Source of the DNA: Xiphydria camelus
Taxonomy: Eukaryota; Arthropoda; Insecta; Hymenoptera; Xiphydriidae
Reading direction: 5' to 3'
Length of the DNA: 64,000 nucleotides
Assembly (NCBI GenBank): GCA_963678675.1
Contig: OY783195.1
Location: forward strand, 15,934,264 to 15,998,263
In this document: positions 32,630 to 43,381 of the stretch, piece after piece
How the letters are laid out: every line of letters starts with the position of its first letter
Position numbering within the stretch: position 1 is the stretch's first letter
Notes under the pieces: generated by a model
Database searches by the model: none
Seen by the model: the letters and a program-made list of their open reading frames with translations, nothing else
Told to the model about the DNA's origin: nothing
Position numbers and translations under genes: made by a program

Positions 32630-33021
32630 CTTACGAATTCGCATAATAGTAAGTCAGCAGTATTTAACATTGCTAGTGTATTGCTTACTTGCAAAGTTCT
32701 TGGTAAAAACCGTTATATAAAGTTCTACTGTATTTGTTGTAGTATCGCCAATACTGCACGTGCTCCTTTACAAGGAATAACTCAGTTTAACAGCTTCTTT
32801 GGCTGCAACTGGTGTCTACATCCTGCTGAAAATGTTGATAATATTGTCAAATATACTTTACAGTTTCCTGAGCCAGAATATATCCATATCTAAGGGGCAA
32901 AAACTATTTTAGATATGGAAACGGCAGTCACAAGGAGAGACTGTAGGAGGACTAAAAATTGCGTTGTGCTTACTTAATTAAAATAGGTTTAACATAATTG
33001 ACGGCTTTTCCGTTGAATATA
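32630..33021 (+). pseudogene. EnSpm/Plavaka-like transposase fragment, left arm of an inverted pair
   Basis: Encodes CCSIANTARAPLQGITQFNS, then FFGCNWCLHP, YTLQFPEPEY and TILDMETAVT. The family pattern D-PAR---Q--QFNG--GC-WC is typical of a transposase-domain protein related to EnSpm/CACTA (Plavaka) elements. The same segment occurs inverted at about 35370-35700. The fragment ends at TA 33020-33021, where a mariner is inserted, and the gene resumes at 34013-34120. Stops and frameshifts are present. Confidence 0.6.
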
Positions 33022-34012
33022 CAGGGTGCGCTAAAAAAAGTGACAACCATGTAAATAAGCATGAAAATTTTATTTTCCAACAAAAACAAATTTTATTAAC
33101 GAAAATCAATAAACAACTATTCTGACTATAACATAATTAATTGGTTTCGAAGTGGCTTCCTTGTGCTTCGGTACAGAGCGTCGGACGCTTTCGGAAATGT
33201 TTAGCCGCGCCACGCACCTCCTCCGGCGATAATCATTCCTACTCCCGGCGCAGGGAACGCTTCAACGACTCCAAACTTTTGTGGGACTTAGCACAGGCCC
33301 TGGCTTCTAAAATTGACCACACGCTGAAGTCCATTGGGTTGAGATCAGGCGAGTACGGTGGCCATTCTTGAGATGTGATGAAGTCCGGAAAATTGGCGCT
33401 GCACCACTCTTGTGTCGCTTTCGCTTTGTGGGTCGGAGCGGAGTCTTGCTGGAACGTCCAACTCACATCGCTAAAGTGCTGCTGGGTCCACGGAAGTACG
33501 CTGGCCTCGAGAATGTCACGGCGATACGCTTCTTGATTGATTTTGACTCCCTGATCCACGAAAATGAGGGGGGTTTTGCTGCTCGCGCAAATTCCGCCCC
33601 AAACCATCAGCGATTGAGGGTTTTGGCGATGTTCGACGACGGCCAAGTTGCCGGGAGCCTCAACCGACCAGTACCTGTTTTGGTGATTGTGGGCTTGTTC
33701 AACGGTGAACAGCTTCTCGTCCGTGAAGAAGATGCGCTCCCAGTTTAGAGCTGTGTGGCGACGAAGGAGTCGGTTGCATCTTTCGAGTCGTACACGCTTG
33801 TTATCGTCGGTGAGGAGCTGCACTTTTTGGAGTTTGTACGGCTTGAGTTTGAGGTCCACTTTGGCTATTCGGCGGACGGATGTGTTGCTGATTTCGGTGT
33901 CGCGGGAGATTTTTCTCATCGAGACTCTCGAGTTTCGCCTGATGCGCTCTCAAACGAGCTCCCGGTTGTTGGCGGTCCTGATGGTGCGCTTTCTGCCGCT
34001 TCCTTCCGACTT
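33022..34012 (-). mobile_element. 5'-truncated DD37D mariner
   Basis: The left (3') terminus is TA plus CAGGGTGCGCTAAAAAAAGT (33020 onwards). The opposite TIR is missing and the element stops abruptly near 34012, where the host transposase copy resumes. It carries the transposase pseudogene 33139-34010. Confidence 0.7.
33139..34010 (-). pseudogene. mariner-family transposase, DD37D type
   Basis: A long minus-strand frame, from a partial N-terminus (RKRTIRTANNRELV) through MRKISRDTEISNTSVRRIAK (helix-turn-helix), WERIFFTDEKLFTVEQ (first Asp), LMVWGGICASSKTPLIFVD, WTFQQDSAPTHKAKATQEW (second Asp) and PYSPDLNPMDFSVWSILEAR (third Asp), to a tail ending in QGSHFETN at 33139. Thirty-seven residues separate the second and third Asp, the spacing of the maT group. 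All three catalytic Asp residues are intact. Breaks are two stops after SLRRE (about 33239 and 33233) and the missing N-terminus. This is the least degraded catalytic domain in the window. Confidence 0.85.
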
Positions 34013-34120
34013 CTAGACAAATTCTACGTTTGTCCCGACCACTAGTTGAACGAAGTCTTTGGAAAGATCGAAGATAGGAGAACTGGCTTTTGTACTACAA
34101 CCCTGTTCTCTTATATGGTA
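34013..34120 (+). pseudogene. EnSpm/Plavaka-like transposase, continuation of left arm
   Basis: Encodes RQILRLSRPLVERSLW, a stop near 34079, then ENWLLYYNPVLLYG. The mirror copy on the other strand starts at about 34121, so 34120 is the axis of a tail-to-tail inverted pair. Confidence 0.55.
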
Positions 34121-36426
34121 TATTTGGATTGTAGTACAAAAGCCAGTTCTCCTATTCTCGAGCTTTCCAAAAACTTCGTTCAGCTAGTGGTCGAGACAAA
34201 CGTAGAATTTGTCTAGGAGGTTTATTTTCTACAAGTCTTTTCGAAATTAATTCTTTTTGAGCCGAATTTATATAAGGGTCATTCCATACCAAATTGGACA
34301 CTTTTTGGAGTAACATTTCGGATTTTGCTCAAATTTGGATATATTGTAGTCTTTGTCGATGTTTAACCGTATCTCGAAGGATTTTTCAAAATTTTGAAAA
34401 TTGTTGATTTTACAGCCACTTGAAGAATAACGCTGCTTTTTTTTCATTAAATTATAATTATCAAACCGGTTGTCGGCTGAGAATAATCTTTTGGATACTA
34501 AAAGTGAAAGAGTTGAAAAACCAGAGAAAAATTGCATCGATTAAAAAAATATTTTTTTAATAATTTTATTTGCAATTGATTTAAACAAATGACGTATTTT
34601 CGTAGCTGGCCACTTTTTAAAAATCTGAAAAAAAGCAAGCATATACTTTGATATCCTCTCTTTAACGACAAATAAACAAAAATAACGACACTTTAAAATT
34701 GACGACACAAAAATTAATTGAAGTTGACGCCGCGTCGGCCTCGCCGCGTCGGCCCCGCCGCTAGCGTGTCGCCAAGCCAGTCGAACCCACCGACCGGTGG
34801 CTAGCGGCGGGGCCGACGTGCCAATTCCGACGCGGCGTCAACTTCAATTAATTTTTGTGTCGTCAATTTTAAAGTATCGTTATTTTTGTTTATTTGTCGT
34901 TAAAGAGAGGATATCAAAGTATATGCTTGCTTTTTTTCAGATTTTTAAAAAGTGGCCAGCTATGAAAATACGTCATTTGTTTAAATCAAGTGCAAATAAA
35001 ATTATAAAAAAAATTTTTTTTTTGATCGATGCAATTTTTTTCTGGTTTTTCAACTCTTTCACTTTTAGTATCCAAAAGATTATTCTCAGCCGACCACCGG
35101 TTTGATAATTATAATTTAATGAAAAAAAAGCAGCGTTATTTTTCAAGTGGCTGTAAAATCAACAATTTTCAACATTTTGAAAAATCCTTCGAGATACGGT
35201 TAAACATCGATAAAGACTACAATATATCCAAATTTGAGCAAAATCCGAAATGTTACTCCAAAAAGTGTCCGATTTGGTATGGAATGACCCATAACACGAT
35301 TAACTATCTATTGAATCAATAATTCATGAAATGCTTTGTGACTCCCTTTAGTACGCTATGTACATATATATAAATGGAAAAGCCGTCAGTTATGTTAAAC
35401 CAATTTTAATTAAGTAAGCACGATGCAGTTTTTAGTCCTCCTACAGTCTCTCCTGTTGTGACTGCCGTTTCCATATCTAAAATAGTTTTTGCCTCATATC
35501 TATATTCTGGCTCAGGAAGCTTTAAAGTATATTTGACAATATTATCAACATTTTCACCAGGATGTAGATGCTAATTGCAGCCAAAGTAGCCGTTAAACTA
35601 AATTATTCCTTATAAAGGAGCACTTGCAATATTGGCGATACTACAACAAATACAGTAGAACCTTATATAATGATTTTTACCAAGAATTTTGCACTGTATT
35701 GCAACTGATTACAAGCGATTCATTTCGCGTACAAAGGGTAGCATGAAAACGTTGGTCGTAGGTTTCGATTTATCAAGCCATAATCCATGGAGTATTGGGC
35801 TTTTCATTCGATCTTCTATAGGTATCTGGTCGAGTAGGTACTATTTGCATGGAATAAATAGAACATTTAGCAGCTTGAAAAACAGGTGCGCCATCCGCAT
35901 TAAAGGTACCAGTAGCATACGAGTGTCTGTCATTGTTATCTAAAGAATACACAAATTGTCGGTATTTCTTTCCATCATAAATATCTCGAATTACCCCAGA
36001 CTTATTGTAAGTTTTATTTTTTACAACGTTGTTGTAATAAGCATCGTGTTTTTGAATTAATTTCCATAAGGAAGTATAAACTAGAAGATATGTCCACAGT
36101 CACAAAAAGAGTTTTAAGATTGGTTTGGTTCTCATCAATGACAGTTCCACATCCTGTACATTGCATCTCTTGCGAATTTACTCTTCAAAATTGGCCGATT
36201 TATTGTTTGCAACGTGAACAAACTGCGTGAAATTTGGTCTGCCCACTGGGATTAAATAATCTTTCAATGAGATACCGTGAACAGTAAACATCAGGTGCAT
36301 GTCATCAGACCCTCTATTCTCATCTCGAAGGCACTGTTTTTTATTGTGATGATAGCGTGCCGTTCTTGGCATTTTCCCAAGGGTATCACCTGGTTCGAAC
36401 CACTTGTGATATCGTTTTTTCAGCAT
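34121..36426 (-). pseudogene. EnSpm/Plavaka-like transposase, right arm, longer copy
   Basis: Read on the minus strand. The N-terminal block is MPRTARYHHNKKQC (about 36370). Later come a CxxC pair (near 36160), DRHSYATGTFNADGAPVFQ (35930-35860), GCN-HLHPGENVDNIVKYTL (35590-35530), EPEYRYEAKTILDMETAV, FNITDGFSIYIYVHSVLKGV (about 35400-35340), ELISKRLVENKPPRQILRLS (34250-34190) and RPLAERSFWKARE, ENWLLYYNP (to about 34121). The order matches transposase-domain proteins of EnSpm/Plavaka type. Many stops and frameshifts are present, and a 1 kb hairpin element is inserted at 34276-35290. Its partner is the plus-strand copy at 32630-34120. Confidence 0.6.
34276..35290. mobile_element. 1-kb foldback element
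   Basis: Two arms of about 470 bp start GGGTCATTCCATACCAAATT and end with the complement TTTGGTATGGAATGACCC. ATAA flanks both sides (34272-34275 and 35291-35294), a 4-bp target duplication. The centre (about 34730-34840) is GC-rich, with repeated CGCGTCGGCC-type and GCTAGCGGCGGGGCC-type words. The frame at 34268-34537 and its mirror 35029-35322 encode the same unrecognised peptide and are likely coincidental. Confidence 0.8.
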
Positions 36427-36506
36427 ATTGAAGGGTTATAAATACTTTTAGTTGATGAAAATGCATAAGCCTTTTGCTACGTTGCTTGAAGAAATACCAA
36501 TCATAC

Positions 36507-36650
36507 GTATACCATACGTCGCACGGAAAACCGATCAGGTGGGGGCCTCCTGAATTTCTTAATGAATCAATCGAGCATCGTCCAAGCAGTGCCGAGTTCA
36601 AATTCAGACGGCCCCCACCTGATCGGTTTACCGTGCGATATATGGTATAA
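36507..36650. repeat. Small foldback
   Basis: Arms of about 40 bp, CGCACGGAAAACCGATCAGG / CCTGATCGGTTTACCGTGCG, extended by GTGGGGGCC/GGCCCCCAC, around a loop of about 65 bp. Non-coding. Confidence 0.7.
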
Positions 36651-37000
36651 ACCGTTGTCGTTATCTTTTCAGGGAAAAACGTTGAAACAGATGAGCCACT
36701 GCACCCACATAGTTCATTGTTGGAGAAATCCGGCCAATGATAATATTGCATTACATAAGTATATCAATTGACCATTATTATTACTACTTTCTTTCGTAGT
36801 CCGCTCATCGAGAGTATACCCATTCCTTTTTAAAATCTCCGTCGAGAAGTCGAAAAACGGTAATAATAATTGAAATTCATATTAAACAAATATCCTCGAA
36901 AATAATTCGAGGACCATTTGGAAACAAAAATACGAGAATATATGCTTGAAAGTTCCTGGACCTATAGCTCCTATCTTCATATTTTAAAAAATTATAGATA

Positions 37001-37270
37001 AGGTAAGGTGGGAGTAAGAGCGTACAAAAAAATGGACAGGGCAAGTGTCTCATATCAATTTTTATTCAAATTTCTTAGCGAATGGAGCTGCCATCTTTAA
37101 TTTGTAATTCTTTGTGAGTACGTATTAAGCTCTTTAAGCGTTAATTAAGCTCTTTTTTTAATCTAAGAGGTATTTTCGCAGTTGCTAATCTAAATTATTG
37201 TTTTTGTTGATATGTTGATGTAATGTACTTGTCCAGTCTATTTTTGGTATGCTCTTACCCCACCTTACCT
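37001..37270. mobile_element. TA-flanked MITE, 270 bp
   Basis: Ends AGGTAAGGTGGGAGTAAGAG and CTCTTACCCCACCTTACCT with TA on each side. The interior is AT-rich and non-coding. It fits a Tc1/mariner-mobilised MITE. Confidence 0.75.
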
Positions 37271-38204
37271 TATTTATATTATTTTTTCATATGTATTAGA
37301 ATTTACATTTATCATGTGTAGAATTAGTTTTCCATTAATATATCAGCTAGGAGACTTAGGCCTGGTGGGAAACTATTCTCTCAGTAAAACTTAAAGGGTT
37401 AACGGGGTGTATTACAAACAAATTTTTTTGTCACCCAGTGTCAAAAACCTCGGTTTTTCGATCGTCCTCGACGCTTGTGAAATCGTGTTTCACGCACTGA
37501 AGCTACTCAGTGTGTGAACAACTTGCGCAGTGCGTGAAAGTACCTGCGCAGTGCGTGAACACTTTTTTCTGCACTGGAGAAATAGTCGTGAAGTTAGCAG
37601 TCAGTGAATCCAACCGAATATCCAACACTGCGCATGCGCCGAGAAACTACACAGTTAACAGAAAGCCGGTACACATAACCTCAAAACGGTGAGAGAGAAA
37701 GCCGGTACACATAACCACAAAACGGTGAATTGTAGTTTTATAGTGTGAAATAAATAAAAACTCGTGACAATGGATCCCGATTTTATTCAACAATGGAACC
37801 AGTGTTGGTTGACACGTTATTGCTTATCAGTGTCCCACTATGAACTTGTTGATTTTTTTTGTTGTCCAAAAAATACATATTTAATTTTTTTTTCATATTG
37901 ATAAAAGTTTATAATTTTACTCTAACTTTCAATGTGTTGATTTTTTTCTTTATTTTCTTCAAAAAATATGTTTTGTGATCTTCTTTTTGGGGGGGCTCCG
38001 CCCCCCCCCCAACCCCCCTCCCACCCCGGACCCCGTCCGCGCCCACGCTCCAACCTCGGTTTTGACACTTTGGTGACAAAAAGTCAAATTCGATATTCGT
38101 GCGTTTCGTGCCGTTTTTAACTCGTGTGATTGCCGCACTCGCTTCGCTCCTGCGGCAAACTTCACACTCGTTAAAAACATGCGCTTCACGCACTCGTATC
38201 GAAA
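37271..38204. other. Unassigned non-coding region
   Basis: Contains repeated GCGCAGTGCGTGAA words (37520-37560), a duplicated AGAAAGCCGGTACACATAAC (37660 and 37697), a C-run with G-run (37985-38030), and GCCGCACTCGCTTCGCTCC near 38130. No protein similarity recognised. It ends where the Penelope-like reading frame begins. Confidence 0.4.
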
Positions 38205-39200
38205 ATAACTATTGGATGTCCAATGGGTTCTCCATTATCGACTATTATTACAAATTTAGTTTTGGATAGAATTCAGAAAGAGGCTTTGTCAAAATTAAGT
38301 TTTCAACTGCCAATTTTTAAAAGATACGTAGATGATATTTTTGCATTGGTTCCTAAAAATGGGATTGAAGAATTGGTGGAAGCATTCAATTCTATACATG
38401 AGAGAATACAAGTCACTTATGAGATGGAAGAGAATGGGTCAATTCCGTTTTTGGATGTCAGTGTAAAAAGGGAAAACAATAGATTGATTACAAATTGGTA
38501 TCAAAAAACTTGTTGGCCAGGAAAATATATCAATTTTCATACTATGCATCCCGTAAAACACAAGATAGGTATGATAAAAGGATTAATTGATAGAGCAATT
38601 AAATTATCTGATCCTATACATCATGAGCAAAATGTTAGGATTATCAAAGAAATTCTAAAATTTAATGATTACCCGCTTGATTTCATAGACAAGATTGTGA
38701 AACAAAGAATTAATGAAATTTACAATAGTTTATCCACTACGAGTAATGAAAATAGGGCCAATGAAAGCATCATTGCTTTACCATATGTGGGGTGACTTAC
38801 AATTAGTGAAAAGTTGAAAGCTGTCTTTAAAAAGTATAACATAAAAACTGTTTTCAAAATTCAAAACACTTCTTCAAAGTTTTTTAATTCAGGAAAGGAT
38901 AAATTAAAGATAGATTTGAATAGCAATGTTGTTTACGAGATCAATTGTAAACATTGTGGTAAAAAGTATATCGGTGAAAGTAGCAGATGCCATAAAAAAC
39001 GCTTATATGAACCTCAGTTTTCTAAGCATGCAATTGGCAATAAACATGTTTTTGAGTTTGATGATCCTAAAATTTTGTCATGAGAAAAACATTGAGCAGA
39101 GAAAGGTATTAGAAAGTTTTTATATATTAACGAAATTAAAGACAATATAAATATTAAAACTGATAGTGTTGAACTTCATCAAATTTATCAATCAATAATA
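38205..39200 (+). pseudogene. Penelope-like RT plus GIY-YIG endonuclease, C-terminal half
   Basis: The open frame from about 38205 contains CPMGSPLSTIITNLVLD (RT block after the palm), FKRYVDDIFALVP (YVDD catalytic box, about 38320), IPFLDVSVKR, TNWYQKTCWPGKYINFH, HPVKHKIGMIKGLIDRAI and PLDFIDKIVKQR, ending at a TGA at 38793. A second frame from 38814 continues with VVYEINCKHCGKKYIGESS, the start of a GIY-YIG-like nuclease with a CxxC zinc knuckle, then FSKHAIGNKHVFEFDDPKIL. A frameshift near 39080 precedes EKNIEQRKVLESF. The protein would reverse-transcribe and nick target DNA. The RT N-terminus is missing, and an internal stop and frameshift make it inactive. Confidence 0.85.
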
Positions 39201-39414
39201 TAACAATTTTAATTTAAATGTAACAATAATATTGATTATAGAGATTGGTTTATGGGTTATTAAAAATACTTTCGAATTTGACATTATTAAGATGACAGTG
39301 TTATTAGTAAATATTATTAGGGGGTTGAGAAGAAGAAAGTAAATACATATAAGTAGGCAAGGGAGGGGATAACGGTTGTTAGAAATATAAATAGAGAATT
39401 CAAGCATCTGTGGG

Positions 39415-39466
39415 TCATTACGTCTCTGAAGAGGGTTAGAAGAGGAACCGAAATGTCAGACGTGAA
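39415..39466 (+). ncRNA. Hammerhead-like ribozyme motif in the Penelope tail
   Basis: ACGTCT (39420-39425) pairs with AGACGT (39457-39462) as a possible stem I. Directly after the first strand comes CTGAAGA, matching the CUGANGA core. GGTT/AACC can form stem II around a short purine loop, followed by GAAA and then TGTC as a possible cleavage triplet GUC. Penelope-like elements are known to carry hammerhead motifs. Stem III is hardly visible here, so activity as a monomer is doubtful. Confidence 0.5.
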
Positions 39467-39875
39467 GTGATTGTTGTTAAAAGTTGTTTAGCCTGATAAT
39501 TAATTTTAAATTAATTTTAAAAATTTATATGCATATAATATTATAAAATGTCTATATTTTTCTTACTATATTTGTTACAGAATCGTGTTACAGAATCTCC
39601 ATATTTTTTATCTTATTCTCAAGATTATATTACATCCCATATTAAGATGCCATTTATTTTATGAAAATTAATAGATTATCTGAACTGTACATTAGAACTT
39701 GCAGAAATGTACCTTTGGGAACTTTGTATTTCATTGGCGATAATCTCTTCTACGGTGACCTACCATCCAACTGAGAAGATTTATTAACATCCAGACAATG
39801 ATTTTGTAGTTGATGACGTCCTCAGATAGCCTCTGACAGGTTTCGGACAAAAATCGAGTGATCTCGTTCGACGAT

Positions 39876-39876
<1 letters not shown>

Positions 39877-39947
<71 letters not shown>

Positions 39948-40132
39948 TCTCTCTCCCTCTCCCTCTCCCTCTCCCTCTCCCTCTCCCTCTCCCTCTCCCT
40001 CTCCCTCTCCCTCTCCCTCTCCCTCTCCATCTCCCTCTCCCTCTCCCTCTCCCTCTCCCTCTCCCTCTCCCTCTCCCTCTCCCTCTCCCTCTCCCTCTCC
40101 CTCTCCCTCTCCCTCTCCCTCTCCCTCTCCCT

Positions 40133-40200
<68 letters not shown>
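39877..40200 (+). repeat. Compound microsatellite (CT)n-(CCCTCT)n-(CT)n
   Basis: About 65 bp of CT dinucleotides, about 200 bp of CCCTCT hexamers with one CCATCT variant near 40026, and about 55 bp of CT dinucleotides. The apparent Ser/Leu, Ser/Pro and Arg/Glu repeat frames are by-products. Confidence 0.95.
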
Positions 40201-40201
<1 letters not shown>

Positions 40202-40361
40202 AGTGAAATTTATTTGCTGAGAGTAGTAAAATCGCGCGAGGAGTAACAAAGTACCGAAACGAAAATCCTACACTCCAGCGCTCTAGCCATGGTTCACTCA
40301 GCGCTCTCGACCGTGCCCTATTTCACCGCTCTCAACTATGCTTAGCATGGTCGCTACAGTC

Positions 40362-40492
40362 TGTGGGGACTATACCACATAAGGTGTGCAAAGCAATGGA
40401 TCGAGGAATAAACTCTGTTTATTGCACAAAGGAATACACGTGGCCGCGTCGCGAGAGGCTATTGCCGACTGTGCAGTCTCGTGACTACAACT
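40362..40492 (-). repeat. Gypsy 3' LTR, distal half
   Basis: Aligns with the U3/R end of the 5' LTR (50953-51075): GGTGTGCAAAGCAATGGATC, AATAAACTCTGTTTATTGC and CACGTGGCCGCGTCGCGAG. On the minus strand AATAAACAGAGTTTATT supplies a polyadenylation-type signal. It ends at CAACTG, where the 6 kb insertion begins. The other half is at 46542-46596. Confidence 0.85.
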
Positions 40493-41083
40493 GAGGAGGG
40501 TTCATGCAAAAGCAGACATGTCCATTTTTAACCCAAATCTATTTTTATCCAGATTTGTGCTTTCTTGTATGGTTTCTAGGGCTGGCCTTGTCCAGATTCC
40601 CGCAAAGAAAGAAAAATCCTATATTATTTCTTATTTAAACCTACCGTGTTCAATCAGAACAAGGCATATCCAAATGAAAATTAAAAGTAAACAAAAAAAG
40701 ATAAATCCCATTGCATGTAGCCTCTTAATTTTAGTTTTATTTAAAAACAAGACATATCCCCACACGATTTTAATTGGTTTATATGCTTCCTATTTTACTG
40801 ACTAAACTGCGCTATTAGTCAGCATCTCATTTAGTCTGTGAACAAGTGACGAACGAAACGAAGTGTTTTTGTCTATGTTTAAGTTGTTTTTGTGGCATAT
40901 TAATAATGGAAAGTAGCGTTGGCACTCTCAACCTAAGCAGTAGAAAGAAAAATCAGAAAATTTATCCAATAAAGGTAGGTACCGTAATAAAATATAGGGG
41001 TTGCCAATTTTTTCGCTTTGAAAGCATTACTAAACAAAAATATGTACTTTTTAAAAAAAGGTCTAAAAGAAAATAATCACTTA

Positions 41084-41175
41084 GGGCCGGTTTTACCAAC
41101 ACGGTATAAACGCGGTATATCGCTATACTGAGAATAACCAACATAAAGCCTTATGATTATTCTCAGTATAGCGCT
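41084..41175 (+). repeat. PIF/Harbinger-like terminus with hairpin
   Basis: TTA (41081-41083) followed by GGGCCGGTTTTACCAACACG, a start typical of Harbinger-type ends, then the inverted pair CGCTATACTGAGAATAA / TTATTCTCAGTATAGCG. It is cut by LTR copy 3 at 41176, and the matching right end was not found. Confidence 0.4.
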
Positions 41176-42561
41176 TGTAACGTTGCAAATTGTGCACGTT
41201 ACAATGTGATGCAATTCCTACGCCGCGCCGTTGGTCCCGCCATCCCCAGAGCATTTCGTATAAATAGAAGCGTAAATAGAGCACCAGTAATTAGTTTGTT
41301 ATATTAGAATCGACTACCGTATCTAGACCCGCTAGACTAGGAATAGAGCTACAAGGACGCCGGAGCTGGAGGACAAGGGGCTGCAACGAGCGCCAGATGC
41401 CGTGCGGCGAGATGCCGGCGACTTCCCTGCCAGGCGCAGGATTGGGACTTGCAAACGAGCAGCGTACCCGGCGAGGAACGCAACCTGTGGAGGCAGGTAC
41501 CCCATTTCTTCGGCACGGATGGGCCACTTGGGAGTTGGCTTCACATCGAGATTCTCCGCGTGATCCCACAGGGGAATGTTCCGGAAGGATCCATCAAGTC
41601 GTCATCCGTGAGGGGATAGTTCCGGAGCCACGAGGGAATCTAGCGAGCTGCCCCGAGGCGAAATTTCTATATTCACTTTGACACTGAACACCCTGCTAGT
41701 TTCCCTTGCGCTAGCAGTGTCTTCAGTGTCAAAGTAGTGTTCATGTCCATGTGAAAATGACACTGACTTTGACACTGCTGACCCTACATAATTCCATTAT
41801 CGGTAGTAGCAGGATCAAGTCAGTGTCTTTGAACGCAAACTTTCTATACTCATTTTGACACTGGTGACCCTGCTATTCAGGGTCTTCAGCGTGGTTAGCA
41901 GGTAGCTGAAATTCAGGGTATTCAGGTTGGAAATAGGGTTTTCTTAAATATGTATGCGATCTATGTAAACTCCACAGAAAGTATAGGACTAGAATTTTGC
42001 TACTTCAAATTGTTGCAGTGCCTTGATAGTTTCTTCCTTATGATACAAATAAAAATAATTTTGGTACCGAATTTTTTAAACATTATTTAACAGATCTATG
42101 TGAAGTAGTTCTATACTTTTTGCAGAGTCTATCGACTGCATACATTTTTAATACAGAAGTTTACAACATGATGAATATCATTTAAAAGTTAATTATATTA
42201 TAAATATAAATTCATAATATGTATAGTTATATAATTGTAATGATATTTATAGTATTTATAATATATATTCATATTATTTATAATTATATAGTAGTAACGT
42301 AATATTTATAGTATTTGTAATATATATTTATAATATTTATAGTTATATAGTAATAATATAATTCAATATCATAAAATAAAAAAATCTCTGCAATATACAA
42401 AATTGATTTTCACTTGATTAACATTTTTAGAACTATTTCCGGCTGTTGTTGATGTAGCAACTACTGAAACTGCTGCAGCAACGTTTCTAGAATACATCAT
42501 TTTAATTCGCAATCATATTACTGCATGTAAGTGATTCAAGCTTTAAAATTGATTTACTTAC

Positions 42562-42664
42562 CAAGCAATCCTTTGAATAATTTGGGATTTACTCCAGGTC
42601 GGGACGTTCTTTTTATTAATTGCCTCTCCGCGTTCGATGGCCGTCCTACTTTTGATTTTCTCAT
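42562..42664 (-). CDS. Exon-like short frame with RPSNAERQ motif
   Basis: On the minus strand an ATG at 42664 opens MRKSKVGRPSNAERQLIK, then RPGVNPKLFKGLLG, and reaches a good splice donor CTTG|GTAAGT at 42562. The KVGRPS segment resembles a short AT-hook-like basic motif. The open frame extends further upstream to 42766 with a basic composition. I do not recognise the family. Its position inside the CCCCGAGG element could make it a first exon of that element's gene. Chance is not excluded. Confidence 0.3.
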
Positions 42665-43141
42665 TTCCTCTTTTTTTCCCGGTTTCACTCGCCCGCGATC
42701 CTCCTTATCGACCATCGTTTCTCTTCGCTGAATACTTCCTACCTTACCTCCTCCCCGCTTGACCATCTGATCTAACCTCCTAAACTTGCCCTAACCTCTA
42801 TCTTTCCCCCACTTTCCTTTTCCGTAATTTCTGACTTTCTTCCTCCTCGCACTTATCTATTATCTTATCAGCTGCCTATCTATCTTTCCTTCACGCTTGC
42901 CTCATTTTTCGGCTTCCCTATACCTATATTCACTTATTTCTTCGTTTTTCACTCACTCCCTTTCACACTTCAACCGCATGCTTCCACTACCGCTAACCAA
43001 GTCTTAAAATAAGAATTCTTTTGTCAACATTTTTCTAAATTTGTTATTATATCTTTTGATAAATATTCTTGCATAGACGCAAATCATCCTACATTAATTG
43101 ATTGTCTTTGATTTACTATAATATGTGCTTTTTAATATATG

Positions 43142-43381
43142 CTGCATAGAAGTAAAAGGTATTGAAATTCAAAATTACGAGTAAAAAACTTATATTTCAA
43201 GAACTTACAATTAGAATATTTTCAACAAGACGAACGAGACAGAAAAATTTCGGTCTCCTGTGCATGCAGGGACTTGAAAATAATAAATTTTCTAAGTCCG
43301 AAACTGACAATTTTTCTGTTCTTGAAATATAAGTTTTTTATTCATAATTTTGAATTTCAATACCTTTTGCTTCTATGCAGT
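43142..43381. repeat. Foldback with about 62-bp arms
   Basis: TGCATAGAAGTAAAAGGTAT at 43142 and its complement ATACCTTTTGCTTCTATGCA ending at 43381, continued through CTTATATTTCAAGAAC/GTTCTTGAAATATAAG. The loop is about 110 bp. Non-coding. Confidence 0.75.

Larger units (their letters stand above)
38205..39480 (+). mobile_element. 5'-truncated Penelope-like retroelement
   Basis: Carries the 3' part of a Penelope-type RT, a GIY-YIG-like tail and a 3' non-coding region with a hammerhead-like motif. The upstream boundary at about 38205 is abrupt, as expected for 5' truncation during target-primed reverse transcription. Confidence 0.75.

Noticed and set aside
34268..35322. Duplicate 89-97-codon protein on opposite strands
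   Set aside because: The two frames are the mirror arms of a foldback. The peptide has no recognisable features and no independent conservation.
37985..38030. Assembly gap or vector sequence at the C/G run
   Set aside because: The run is short and flanked by ordinary AT-rich DNA. No vector sequence recognised.
39731..40206. Ser/Leu, Ser/Pro and Arg/Glu repeat proteins
   Set aside because: They are translations of the CT and CCCTCT microsatellite.
41291..41681. Conserved protein encoded by the LTR-like repeats (also 4085-4294, 218-427)
   Set aside because: The frames recur in copies only because the DNA is repeated. Stops and frames differ and no domain is visible.
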